Source: Omphiscola glabra
Lineage: Eukaryota; Mollusca; Gastropoda; Lymnaeidae
Reading direction: 5' to 3'
Length of the DNA: 64,000 nucleotides
Assembly: GCA_964017045.1 (NCBI GenBank)
Contig: OZ024802.1
Coordinates: 10,366,435-10,430,434 of the forward strand
The notes under the pieces are model-generated. The model was not told the DNA's origin and did not search any database. It saw only the letters and a list, made by a program, of their open reading frames with translations. The position numbers and the translations under genes were made by a program. Below, piece by piece: positions 49,556 to 60,947 of this stretch; within the stretch, counting starts at the first letter, position 1, and each line of letters begins with the position of its first letter.

Positions 49556-50639
49556 TCTTTCAGACTTCAGCTGTTTAAATCAGAAGGTGAAAATTTTAGA
49601 CTTAGCACAAAAAAAAAACAAAAAATAGCCCAGCTTGCATTGTTGTATAAAAAAAAGTTTTTAAATTATTCAACTTACACTAAAATTAGCAATAGCCTTA
49701 GGGAATTTTTTAAAATTCAATACTTAAGTATCTTTTTAGCCAGAATAATATTCTTTCTGATAAAGCAAAGTTACTGCAACTGTATGAATTTAAGGTTGAA
49801 TATTAAAAGTTAAAAGCTAATCAATTTTTTTTAAAGACAAAGCAACGCCACCCCAGAAATTATTTTGTTACTTATTTGTCGCGTGAAATGGCGACACGAT
49901 CAAAATGAAAAGCATACAGATGCTTCTTTTTCAACCAATCAAAAGACACTTTAAAAAATGCACATCCCCTCCCTTTAATTATGTTCATTTTGGAGTATCA
50001 GCAAGTATGAGTTTCTTTTGAACCTGTAAGTTGAATTTTGATTTTAAAAATGAATGGATGTTTTCATTTACATATCTTTCATATTAACTATCGATCATTC
50101 GATTTATTTTTATAACGGGAATAATGATCAGTGAAGAACAGGAAAGTGATCATACTAATTGTTCAAGACAAATCATTGGTCTATACACCCTAAGTCCAGT
50201 GTTGGGATTCCCTTACATGTATTACAGAGACACTGCTTTGTGTGAAACAACCATTGGCAAAACCAATGTCGCTAACTACACTTTTACCTTTAATTTATGA
50301 CTTTGTAACTTGAACATATTCATTTCGGCATATTTATAAATATTCTAAAGACATTTTAAACTTAAACAATTCAATGAAAAGAATATATAGCAGTATGTAA
50401 GTATAAGCTAACAAAGTTTGAGTTTATTATAGTTTTGCTCAAAACCTAAGGCAGTGATAGGGGCGCCGCTGGTTCCTAACTATTCAGTTTGTGGTTCTTG
50501 CACATCCACATTTTGTGTGGACACCAGAAAAGGAGTCATTTGGATCAACGACCAAACCCAAGCATACGTAGATGACCATAGATGTAGATTCCCTGCATTA
50601 TACAAGTTATTTTGCATAAGCTTTTCAACCAAATGAGAC

Positions 50640-50830
50640 AGCTTTTTAAAAAGGCAGTGTCTACACGTCTGTCACGCCGGACATATAGTGCGGGAGATAT
50701 ACGTACGGCGTGTCTGGCACGTGACCGCCAGACGACTAGTGAACGATATTCCGGTGGCAGACATGTCATGTGACCGCCGGACGACTAGTAGGTATTATTC
50801 CGTCAGGTCATGTGACAAGAGGTCATGTCA
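50640..50830 (+). repeat. Imperfect tandem repeat of about 54 bp
   Basis: CACGTGACCGCCAGACGACT at about 50718 and CATGTGACCGCCGGACGACT at about 50767 are successive, diverged units in a CpG-containing patch. A partial third GTCATGTGACAAG follows. Its role is unknown. Confidence 0.55.
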
Positions 50831-51149
50831 GCCGATCCATAGATAATAAATAAATACTGAACATGTTAATATATTCATATGCTATGAGATACATAAAGTG
50901 TTCTGTAAGCATTTGAATTTGAATATTAAACTAGTCGGCCTATACTTGTCTTAACTAGTACTACTATTATTAAGTAGTACTATTGCTATACTATTAGTAT
51001 TAATATTTGATTCCGACTCTTCAAAAAAAAAAAGTCTGTTATCTTGGTTAAACATCTCATACTCATACAGCTCTGACTACTGTTAAAAATAAACATTATA
51101 TATTAAATATAAAATATACTTTTAATTAAAATTTAAAAAATTTAAAAAG

Positions 51150-51235
51150 TGAAATTTGATCCCGATCCAGTAATTGATCACAAAATATAAGGTCGCTAAG
51201 TGTCTACTCTACCACAAGACCACACAAGTTCACAT
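51150..51235 (-). mobile_element. tRNA-like SINE fragment
   Basis: On the minus strand GGTCTTGTGGTAGAGTAGAC resembles a pol III A box, and TGGATCGGGATCAAA about 45 bases later a worn B box. No complete cloverleaf can be drawn (acceptor and T stems do not pair), so it is a decayed SINE head or tRNA pseudogene, not a working tRNA. Confidence 0.4.
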
Positions 51236-51768
51236 CTAACTGCCTTATCTTAAAACCACATCAGTACTGGGAAGTAGGGTTTGTTACAAATACTATTATT
51301 ATAATTTTACTGCACTCCTATAATAAAGTGATTGCATGTCCGTCTGGCAATTCAACAATAGCACCCACACTGTCTCTATATTCTGTCACCCTAAATCCAG
51401 TGCTTGGCCCTCTCTCCACTGTCTATGGTATTTCGGGCATAGGTCACACTCACAAGTGGTGGATAACCGGCATCTTTTTGATTTAGTCAAACGTCTTGTA
51501 ATGTACATAGAATATAGTCATAATTCTATTAAGGGGGGCATATGAATGTGTTGTCACATTAGTTGCATAGCATACATACAGAATATACTCAACACACTGA
51601 CTTGGAGTACTGTCTTAGACTTCCAATGACAGTTTACTTTCACATGGGGCTGCAGAGTTGACGAAAGGTGACGAAAAGTATACGAAACGATTTTTACAAT
51701 TCAAAAAAAATTTGCTCTAGAAAATGCAGCAATAAATGTAAGATTTGATAACATAATTAAGATTTACC

Positions 51769-51960
51769 TATCAGAATGCAGAAGAATTGGTTTATACTGA
51801 TTTCCCCTTGGCTTTGTTATATACAGTGTAACTGTCGTGCGCACGAGGAATATGGTGGCTTCGTTAAGAAACTTAAACCTAACCGTCGCTACCATTGGTT
51901 AGATGACATTTCTGTTGAAAAGGCGACCAATCATTTTCGCTCTTACATTAAAACATTTCT
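51769..51960 (-). promoter_or_regulatory. Candidate NAP1L promoter and noncoding first exon
   Basis: NAP1L exon 1 is preceded by an acceptor (TTTAAACAG about 15 bases before ATG), so a noncoding exon must lie upstream. Here the minus strand shows two CCAAT boxes (TGATTGGTCG near 51930, AACCAATGG near 51896) and TGCGCA, followed by a donor GATAG|GTAAATCTT at 51768. This matches in strand and order, but the link is inference. Confidence 0.3.
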
Positions 51961-52472
51961 CTATATGTAAAAAGACCATAAGCATATTTGGCGGGTACTA
52001 TTTAGTTTTTGTCATACCTTAAAATAATCACCTATAAAAAATCAAAGACTGACATGGTGGCCTAGTTATCGCATTGCTTTTTTATTGTAATTTGCTGCCG
52101 ATAGCTTATTTGCAAAATAAAAAAAAGAGAAATTCCACTTTGCTGTAATCATGTGTGTGTAGAGTTCATGAATTGAGAATCATCAACATAAATAAAATGG
52201 CTAAATAGGGTAATATTTTTCAAGTTATTATCAAATTATGTATTTTTAAGGACTTTTAAACATTTTAATTAAAGTATTACTTTTAAATATAAAACACTAT
52301 AAAAATGAAAAAACGTAATTGAAAATGTTTATTGGGTTTTTAATATATTGGACCAGGGAGGTGAGATAGGGGGCGAGTAGGAAGCTAAAAATCGAGGGAG
52401 TGGGGGGAAAAGCAAAATTGTCAAAAACTCGACAAAACAGTTAAGATTTATCCGAGTGTAATGCCTCTATTG

Positions 52473-52653
52473 CAGCGGTTCTCAGCCTGTGGGTCGCACG
52501 ACCCTTTCTCAGGGGTCGCCTAAGACCGTCTGAAAACACAAATACTCTACAGTTATGAAGTAGCAACGAAAATAATTTTGAGGCTTGGGGGGTCGCCACA
52601 ATATGAGGAACTCTATGAAAGGGTCGCGGCGTTAGGAAGGTTGAGAACCACTG
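52473..52653 (+). mobile_element. SPIN-like hAT MITE, 181 bp
   Basis: Begins CAGCGGTTCTCAGCCTGTGG and ends AAGGTTGAGAACCACTG, short inverted repeats of the SPIN (Space Invaders) hAT family. Internal stretches GGGGTCGCCTAAGACC, GTTATGAAGTAGCAACGAAA and AAAGGGTCGCGGCGTTAGGA agree with the non-autonomous SPIN consensus as I remember it from vertebrates. It is flanked by a perfect 8-bp duplication CTCTATTG (52465-52472 and 52654-52661), as hAT elements make. SPIN is known for repeated horizontal transfer among tetrapods, a triatomine bug and a pond snail. Confidence 0.85.
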
Positions 52654-53533
52654 CTCTATTGGGACTACTATCCATAACAGTTCTCATTTTTTTTACACAC
52701 ACGCAAAAGGCTGATCCTATTTTATGAATTAAGTTTATTTTATTTTTCCGCTTTATTATTATTATTTTTTTTTTTTTAAATTTGTCCAACTTCCATGTGT
52801 TCATTGTTTCATTAGTTTACTTCTTGATGCCTTACAGCATATATTTTAAGGACGTTTATTGGTTGATTATAGGAGATTATAAAATAGCATGGAATCCTCA
52901 AAATGTATGTTTTCTTTATCTGTGTAACACAAAGTTTATTTTTATACATTCTTAGGCTGCAATTATTAATTGTTACCAAAATTTTAAACATTTTATTTTA
53001 CTTGCTCATAGTCAAGCATTCATGGTTATAAAAATGACAAATCTTTGCTTTTAGTCACTTGTCACTTCATCTTCCTCTATATTTTATTCCATTTATCGAT
53101 CATTCTGGCTCCTATGGATGTAGAGGGGATTAGCAGTGTTTCTGTACCTGGCGTTGAAGATGATATTTCACTGGTTGCAAGGGCTACTCAGTGAGGGTAT
53201 CATGAACTTGGTGTTAGAAGGCCTGAGGCAATAGACGCAAATGTTTCAAGTGTTTTCGCCTCAACTGTTCCTTTTGAAGGCTTGTTCCAGTCCCTGATTG
53301 TCTTTGGCAGGAATGAGCAGTGGCTTCTTGCTGGTATGAACCGGAACTGCCTGTCATGGCCTCGTCGCTGTCTATTGGGGAGAGGGACGAGTTTCTGTTA
53401 ATGCTGGAGCAGTGGATCAATGTATTGCAATTAATATAGATGAAACGTATTTAAAATTGCGATGTAAGCCTTTATTTCAGAAATATAAATATTTTCTAAA
53501 GCAGAACTACAATTTGAAACTGCGGCTAGTGCA

Positions 53534-53689
53534 GATAGATCGTACCTCATCATTAGGTTTAGGGATCGGTTTAGGGTTCAGGTTAGGTTTAGGTATAGAT
53601 TTAGGGTTCAGGTTATGTTTAGGGATAAATTTAGGGTTCAGGCAACCAAGATGGCGGCCATGGTAAAAAAAAACGCGGTACGATCTATC
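53534..53689. mobile_element. MITE-like unit enclosing a 30-bp minisatellite
   Basis: GATAGATCGTACC (53534-53546) and its exact reverse complement GGTACGATCTATC (53677-53689) bracket a minisatellite and a CAAGATGGCGGCC segment. No target duplication is evident. 13-base perfect inverted repeats around a tandem array suggest a small mobile unit that carries its own repeat. Confidence 0.6.
53553..53642 (+). repeat. Minisatellite, 3 x 30 bp, telomere-like TTTAGGGTT words
   Basis: Three successive 30-bp units at 53553-53582, 53583-53612 and 53613-53642. Each runs from TTAGGTTTAGG or a variant to TTTAGGGTTCAGG. TTTAGGG words recall telomeric repeats, but the 30-bp period and fixed variants mark a minisatellite rather than an interstitial telomere. 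Confidence 0.9.
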
Positions 53690-54599
53690 CGAATTTACCG
53701 AAACTACTGAAGAAAGCCCAGAGGTGAGTTTCAAGTTTTTCTCAATGTTTGGCAGAACCAATACCTAATGTGTTAATTACTTCCGCAAACCGCTTGATCA
53801 AATAGCTTTTGTAATCAGGATTCTCTATAAAGTGGGTGCCCAGGCAACCATCCAAAGTGAAAATCACAAATAAGCTTCATTGCCCGTTTGTAACGCTGAA
53901 ATACAAAACAGCGCATTCTAAACACCCTTAGTAATGTTCATTACGTCATTTTAGTTCTTTTAGCATCTTTTATTTTTCATATGTAAGTATTAACTGTATG
54001 AAATAATTTTTAAAAGCTACCTTTTTGTTAACCGTTCTAGTACTTACAATTAAAATGGTCCTTAAGGCAGCGAACCGGTTGTTAAATTATTTAAAATCCA
54101 ATAACTGAGAAAGTCTCAGCTTTTTCAGATCGTGGAAACTATTATTTCATTGTAAAATATTAAATTGCAAAATCTCTGTACACTTTGTGGTTGTCTTTTA
54201 CTTTTATTAAAATAAAAATGGTTTGATTGCTTTCAAAACGGTAGTTTTAAGGACGCTTATTTTGGTTGATTTTTTTGTATGTCTAGAGACATTTTTTAAG
54301 TTTGACAGAAATTTTGTCGAATTTGAAAGAACTTTTTTTGCCGAGTTCTCTTTCTGGAAACTCTTATCTTATTTATAATACCGTTTTTACAAACGTATAA
54401 CTTAAACAAATTACAGTGTATTTACATAAATCAAATAATTATGCAATTTAAAATTATTATTTAACATCAAACCAGTTTTATTATTCTTACCATTACTAAT
54501 ATTCTAATAGTCGTTACACAGTTAAAAATTGTGTATTCAATAATATTCTTGGATAACATTTCTTTTCCCAACACCGGTAACAAGAAACTAATAGGTGGC

Positions 54600-54649
54600 G
54601 CATAGAGGTTTTCCGGTCTGAACAACTTCCTTTCTTATTTCTTTGCAAC
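54600..54649 (+). promoter_or_regulatory. RPS13 core promoter with 5' TOP tract
   Basis: TTTTCCGGTCTGAACAA precedes a pyrimidine tract starting with C at about 54626 (CTTCCTTTCTTATTTCTTT) and the ATG at 54650. A C followed by an unbroken pyrimidine run at the transcript start is the 5' terminal oligopyrimidine motif of ribosomal-protein mRNAs, which puts translation under TOR/LARP1-type control. The exact start site is inferred. Confidence 0.65.
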
Positions 54650-57600
54650 ATGGGTCGCATGCACAATCCTGGGTGAGGATATCCAAATATTTAAATTTAG
54701 TTTATATGCGAGATTTTGTTAGCTCCTTTATAAATACAATGCTCAATTAATTTAAATCAATTTAACCTTTTCGCATTTGAATGTGCCAGTACCAATGTCA
54801 AGCACTTAGTACAAGTTACGACCTAGCTTAGTTGTTAGGTCCATCAAATGTAAATGGCGACCATGCTTGATTTTCGCTTGTTCCTGATTAGTCCCATGTT
54901 AACTGCTAGAAAAGTTATAAGATATTCCTGTGATAATGTATCCACTCTATAGCTTCTTATCTCATTAAAACGATTTAGACCTGGTTAAATTTGTAGCCTA
55001 AACTGCTAAAATTGAGAAAGTTAGGCCACTTCTCATTGTAGTTATTAGGTACTTGGATATGAGGCTATTTTGACGCAATCACGGCCCATAGGGTTTTGAG
55101 ACGCTTTTTTGTGTGTGCTGGATGATAGGGTTCACTAAAAAATTATTTTTTCGCGCTAGAAACATCGTATCAACGAACGAATTACTGTTCTAGTTACGTT
55201 AACGAACGGGCTTTAACGACATCCATTTTGTTTTCAGTAATATTAGTATGTCGTAAAGAAAAAAAAATGTGAGAAATCAGCAAAGTCTAATTTATCAATA
55301 TTTTGAAAACTATTCGTTGTCCCATTTTAAATCGACCTGGTGTACCTGTAAAATTGTATCTAAAATGACCATGTAAAATTTCAAGTCTCTAAGATGGCCA
55401 TAACAATGTTATTTTTGGCCAGAACGAGTGTTAAGACTTGAAAAAAAAAAAAAATGGCCGAAAACGAAAGTGACAAACCGGAAACAGTACTATTTATGAC
55501 TAGTTGACAGATAAGAAAGCCCAAGAAATTTATAATGCTAAAAGCAATCAAGTTCCATCTTAATTAATATTAGGTTTTATTGTATTATCTTTACAATAAT
55601 AGACATATTAATTAATATTTTATAAGATATTTCTCACTTTCATAATTTTTCATAGTGAAATCGCCGGTATATATTTCCTGTTTTAAAATAAATTACGTTT
55701 GGTCTTACTTTTTTTTTGTGAAATTTTTTTCTTTTTTTTGTGGAATTTTTTTAATGACATTAAAAAATATTTTAAAATATTATATTTAATTTTTTCGTTT
55801 TTTAAAGTAACAAAGATGTTGACAATACAATTTTGAATACTTCTGGAAAGTTTTATATTATTTGTCCACTCTGCTATAAAGCTATGTGTCTTTTCATAAT
55901 TTTTTTTTGAAAAGTGGTCACAAATCTCTATGTTAAAAAAAGTGAGTTTTTATTCACGAAAAAAATCATAACTTTTTAACAAAAAGTGCTACATAAAAAA
56001 TGAAGACATATTATTACTTCATTTAACAAGGGCTATCTTACAGATGTGTTCATTTCTTAATTCATTCAATTTGAAAATTTTATCCAAGTACCTATAGTTA
56101 TTTAAGTGATATTGACCATATTTTATGCTCTTCCCAATTTTTGTGGGTAAGAGTTAAATGCATTTTTACAATCACATTTGGCCTTAAACTTAAATAAGAT
56201 ATCTTAAATTTCAGAAAGGGTATATCCCAGAGTGCTCTACCATACAGACGAACTGTACCAGTCGTAAGTATTTGCTTTAAATTTAAATGTACATGTAACA
56301 TGTATTTTCAATTTGAGGATTGGATTAGTGTTTTTAGTATTAATTGATGCGCATTTCATCAAAAATTATGATTTGTAATGTATTTTATTTTTTCTTTGTT
56401 GGCAGTGGCTTAAACTACCAGCTGAAGATGTAGAAGAACAGATATACAAATTGGCCAAAAAGGGATTGACCCCCTCTCAAATAGGTACAGAAATAATTAT
56501 ACTTTATTATTTTTTTTTATGTCATGAAGCTCTTATTTTAGCCCTCATATTTACAGTTAGGAGGTGCATTTTTAGTCTGTCTTTCGTCAATTTGGGGCAA
56601 ACCCAAATTTTGGAATTGCCTTTTGCACCAGTTACCAGTTTTTACAATTTCAATTACTAGGTACTTGGGTAAATCAGTTCTCTGCTAGTGTTATTTCCTT
56701 GCAGAGCTACGTGCCCCTTGTTCAACATTTTGTCCACTTCAAAATGTAAACATTGCATATGCATTAGGAAAAAGTGTGGTATGCAGTCATTTCTTTGTTA
56801 AATGGTTTGTGTGATATATCATTTTATAGAGAATTGGATCCCCAACAATACTATGTCTTCTAATTTTTAATCTGGAATTTCTTTGTAAAAATACATCAAG
56901 TTAAAATTAGCTGTCTACTATTTTATTTCTCATAGAAGCCGTGATTTTCATAACCACTGTTTAGAGCATCCAATTATCTACAAGTACAAGAATGGGCAAA
57001 TTAAAATTCCCCCCAACCTACCCCAACAATTTTATTAAATTTTCAAAACGGTGACCACATGGGTTTTTCCTCCTTGGATACCATTTTCAAGATGGCCGAA
57101 TCCACCTCAGCAAATCATTTTTAAATCTAAAGTAATCTGATTAATAAACAATGTTAAAAGCACTATTTTAAGTTATTTTAGGTTAATATTAACTAAGAAG
57201 TTATATAAATAGATATTTAATTGTATTTCTTTATTTAAATAGTAAAATTTTGACTCCAATATAAAAGGCCTATTAGAGTTTGGTCTAAGCTACCTGACAC
57301 ATTTGTAGCATGGAAATATGAAGAAAAATATATTTTAATTCATAATAGATTTAAAATTTAGATTTGTTAAGTATTTAGATGAATTGATATTTTGAAATGC
57401 TTCACTCACAAATAAATATTTTGTTTTATTTCATTTAAATTTAAAGGCCTATCAAATGACATAATTGTTAATCATATTTGCAAATTGTGGGCAATAGTAA
57501 AATAGTTGAAGCAGATCAATTCTTCTTTAATTGTAGGACTTCTATGAAAAACTAATGCTAAACTGATATAGAATTGAAAGACACCTCCTATGCAAGAAAA

Positions 57601-60600
57601 ACTCCTTCTATAATCTCAGTATAATACATTTTATATCAGATATTGATTTGGCTATCGGAGATATATAATAAATTAATTTTTTTAATGGACACATGGGTTC
57701 ACCTTCCATATGCTACTTATTATTGTTCCCCTTTTAAATATAAACAGTTTGATATACATGACACTATATTTTGAAGAATATTGTTCATGTTGTGTTCATA
57801 TTCAAATATGACATATGGAAATGTTACGGCCATTTTGAATATTAATGAGCTCATCTTGCGTACCGCAGAATTTATTATGTGACGCCTGCTTGGATATTGT
57901 TATGACGAGCACGGATATATATGGTTTGTTATGGTTATCTTCATAAATTCCTTAAATAACTCCAATTTACTGCTCACTTTCAACATCTCTCTCAACTCTC
58001 TGCCCAATTTTTATTTTAGTCACTTTTATATTTTCCTATATGTCTCAATTAACAGAGTTATCCCAAAATAATTCACGAAAAAAATCATAACTTTCTTTAG
58101 AATCGACCTACAAACATAAATTTGGTATCAATGAATTGCATTTTTCAGGCCCAATCTAATCAACTAGCCCTTAAAGCTGTAATATCATTTTGAAAATTTT
58201 ACCCAAGTACCTACAATTACAATGTATTCCAAGCTGTTCAGAACTTGACATTTGATTTTAAATTTGTTAAGGTGTCATCCTGAGGGACTCACATGGTGTT
58301 GCCCAAGTCAGATTTGTGACAGGAAACAAAATTCTTCGTATTTTGAAAAAAAAGGGCCTTGCTGCCAGTTTACCAGAGGACCTCTACAGTTTGATCAAGA
58401 AGGCTGTCAACATCCGTAAACATTTAGAAAGAAGCAGGAAGGTGTGTGATTCTAAGTCTTTTTTTTTTTCTTTCTTTTTTTTGATTTGTTAATACTATTC
58501 CTCTACTAAAACTAGAGGTATAAGATACATTTTGGGTTATTGGTATGGGTTTTACCAAGAGTTGTCTCACCCTAAGCGCAGTGTTGTCACTTGGGGGAAT
58601 CCCAACAATACTGGAGTTCGTGTGAATAGACATAGTTGTAAGACCCGAACGATGTCTGATATATTCCTGTGTTAATTGAGCTCTCACGTCGTAAACTATA
58701 GTTAATATGAAATGTATTAAAATGAAATTTTCCATCAACTCATACTCATACCCTATGGTAGTGCTACTTCCCGTACTTTATATTCCTGAGAATAGGGAAG
58801 TAACTCAGTTTTGAAATTGATATGCATTTTAAAAATATTTTTTAAGCTGCTAAATATTAATAAATGTTAATGAATTAAGGACGAATGCAACAAATAAAAA
58901 TATACTCCCATCCCCCTACTTTAGATACCAAAAATAAGAAACAGAAATATAGAATAAGAAATATAAAACTTGCATGGCGTGAGCACAAACATCAAAATCT
59001 TTTTAGTATGGAGCTGTAGACCGAAGTTGACCCGGGGGAACCTCCGTGACCTATATTCCGTGGAACACATTGCCGGCCTTACCACTAACCCAAAATCAAC
59101 CAAACTAGGTATCAACCAAATTTTTTCAGTATAGAACATGATCACCTATATGTCTTTCCTAGCTTGAAAGTGTACACTTAGTGATCTCAGTATTTGATTT
59201 TCATTTGTCAATGATGACCAATATTTGCTACTCTTGAGAGTCCTGTGCTGAAACAATGCCACCATTTATTTGGGCTGAGATAAATGAGCAACACTCTAAA
59301 TGAGTTTTCTGACATGATTTAATTTTTAAAAATATTAGTGTGACATAATACATTCTAACTTAGAAAATTGCTGTATGATTGATCTTGTGAATTGTTGAGG
59401 AGTCTGGGTGTTAACAGTCACATTAGTAGTTTTATATAGCTATATAATTATGGTATGCTTTCGTATAAAACTTTTCAGGTAGTGGAAAACTAAAATAGTG
59501 TCACATCTAAATTCAAAATTTAGTTGTTTTGTAGGGTTGGTCCATATATAAGACGGGCATATTCTTTCTGTCCCCAAGACTGGCACAAAAACATACGGTG
59601 AAAGATCTTCTCTTACTGTGCCCCCAAACAATGGAATTCTCTTCCACTACACATCCGCAATATATCAACCATCACATCTTTCAAAACTGCACTCAAACAC
59701 ACATCTCTTTAAACTCTACCCCGACTGATTCCCCACATCTGACCGATAAAAGATGCTGCTGGCCGCCGTCCATGGCTTGTCATGTAAAAGTTCTGGTGTG
59801 GATGGGGTGAATATGCATTAGTTTTTGTTTTGTCTTTATACAGCTGTTCATTATTATGTACATGTATTTTATTGTCACGATTATGTCTCTTTTTTCTAAT
59901 ATTTTTATGTACAGCGCTATATAAGACAACTAATAATAATAATAATATATTTATATATATGTGACAAATCTACATGTACACACATACACAATTGGAACCA
60001 AAATCGTAATAATTAAATCATTTATCAGAACGGTAAATTTTTATGAAAATGGGATACTTTGTGTTGTGTGTACTTTCTTAACCGTCAATTTTTGACAAAG
60101 TACTTTACTACTGATCATAACAATAAAAAAATAATTAATGCTCCTCACCCTTTTAAAACTTACTAATCTTCATCTCATCCCTCTTGGGATTTTCATTTAA
60201 ATGGCCATAATTCTGCATTTTATTGACTTCCTCTCCAGAATTAATTTCCGCATTCTGACAGAATTATCTATTTTGCATATTTGTTACACACAACTATGTT
60301 ATCTCAAAGCCATCATAACTTTTTTGTTATTCATCAGAAAAGTTTGGTATGGAATTAGAGGGGAATGCATGCTCTTTACAGACAATACAGAATTGGGTTT
60401 AATGGGAGCGTTGATTCTGAGAGTTAATTTATTAGCAACATGTAAACTGAATGTTTCATGGCCATTATATAGTTGAAAAGGTTATCAGTTCAATTATATT
60501 TAATGTTTGCATCCTTTTGTCAATGATGTTTCATATTTGCTACTCTTGAAATACGTGATGAATAACTTACCACCATTTTTATGGTCTGAGGCAAGGGATT

Positions 60601-60947
60601 TATAATGCAATAACATCTCCATATTTTCATTTACTGTTACTTTGCCGTTGTTTATAAATTTTCTTGCTCCTCAGGACAAAGATGCTAAATACAGACTTAT
60701 TTTGGTGGAATCTAGGATTCACAGATTGGCTCGTTATTACAAGACAAAGAAAGTCCTCCCCCCAACTTGGAAGTAGTAAGTAATTTTCTTATGGATTACT
60801 TCTTTTTATTTTACTTGTTAATTTGTTGGAGTGGTGGAGGAGGAGGGGAAGTTATTGTTGAAAAGTCACTAGTATGTTTACTAAATATTAACCTTTTCTT
60901 CCCTTTATTTCAGTGAATCTTCTACTGCCTCAGCTTTGGTTGCATAG
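54650..60947 (+). CDS. RPS13: Ribosomal protein S13 (uS15)
   Basis: Small-subunit ribosomal protein, uS15 family, that binds 18S rRNA near the central domain. Six exons: 54650-54672, 56215-56263, 56406-56484, 58272-58441, 60675-60775, 60914-60947. Together they give 456 bases, 151 codons plus TAG, exactly the length of the human protein. The sequence is almost unchanged from vertebrates: [94 protein letters not shown] and the end [17 protein letters not shown] lies at 60986-60991, about 40 bases after the stop. The intron between exons 4 and 5 holds two C/D-box snoRNAs, as ribosomal-protein introns often do. Confidence 0.98.
59201..59287 (+). ncRNA. SNORD76: C/D-box snoRNA, SNORD76 (U76)-like, copy 1
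   Basis: Lies in RPS13 intron 4. A terminal stem TCATTT/AAATGA (59201-59206, 59282-59287) encloses box C ATGATGA (59211-59217) and box D CTGA (59275-59278). After box C, ATATTTGCTACTCTTGAG matches the conserved part of vertebrate U76. ATATTTGCTACT is complementary to the AGTAGCAAATAT stretch of 28S rRNA. Upstream of box D, CCACCA can pair with the TGGTGG just 5' of that stretch. U76 guides 2'-O-methylation in this 28S region (human A2350, from memory). In mammals U76 is hosted by GAS5, so the host differs. Confidence 0.85.
59545..59952 (+). mobile_element. LINE 3' end, CR1/L2-like
   Basis: Decayed C-terminal coding sequence in shifting frames ([13 protein letters not shown], then [20 protein letters not shown]) followed by a 3' UTR and a TAA-repeat tail (about 59929-59948). 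The arrangement [23 protein letters not shown] is typical of CR1/L2-type polymerase ends. It lies between the two snoRNAs in RPS13 intron 4 and belongs to a different subfamily from the copy at 35560-36470. Confidence 0.75.
60511..60599 (+). ncRNA. SNORD76: C/D-box snoRNA, SNORD76 (U76)-like, copy 2
   Basis: A second copy in the same RPS13 intron, close to exon 5. Terminal stem 60511-60517 with 60593-60599 (one G-U pair). Box C is ATGATGT (60523-60529), one base off consensus. ATATTTGCTACTCTTGA follows at 60534-60549. Internal box C' GTGATGA (60555-60561) is better than in copy 1. TACCACCATT precedes box D CTGA (60586-60589). The same 28S guide as copy 1 is retained. The box C change may weaken it, so it is either a working duplicate or an early pseudogene. 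Confidence 0.75.

Noticed and set aside
51150..51235. Working tRNA gene
   Set aside because: A- and B-box-like words are present but stems do not pair and the B box is degraded.
53553..53642. Interstitial telomere
   Set aside because: The period is 30 bp with fixed variants, not 6-bp TTAGGG; best called a minisatellite.
50190..58640. Short shared text CACCCTAAG(T/C)..CAGTG at about 50190, 51390 and 58570
   Set aside because: Matches are brief and boundaries could not be set, so no repeat family is called.
4708..60947. U12-type introns in the window, prompted by SCNM1
   Set aside because: No donor matches RTATCCTT; all mapped introns have U2-type GT or GC donors.
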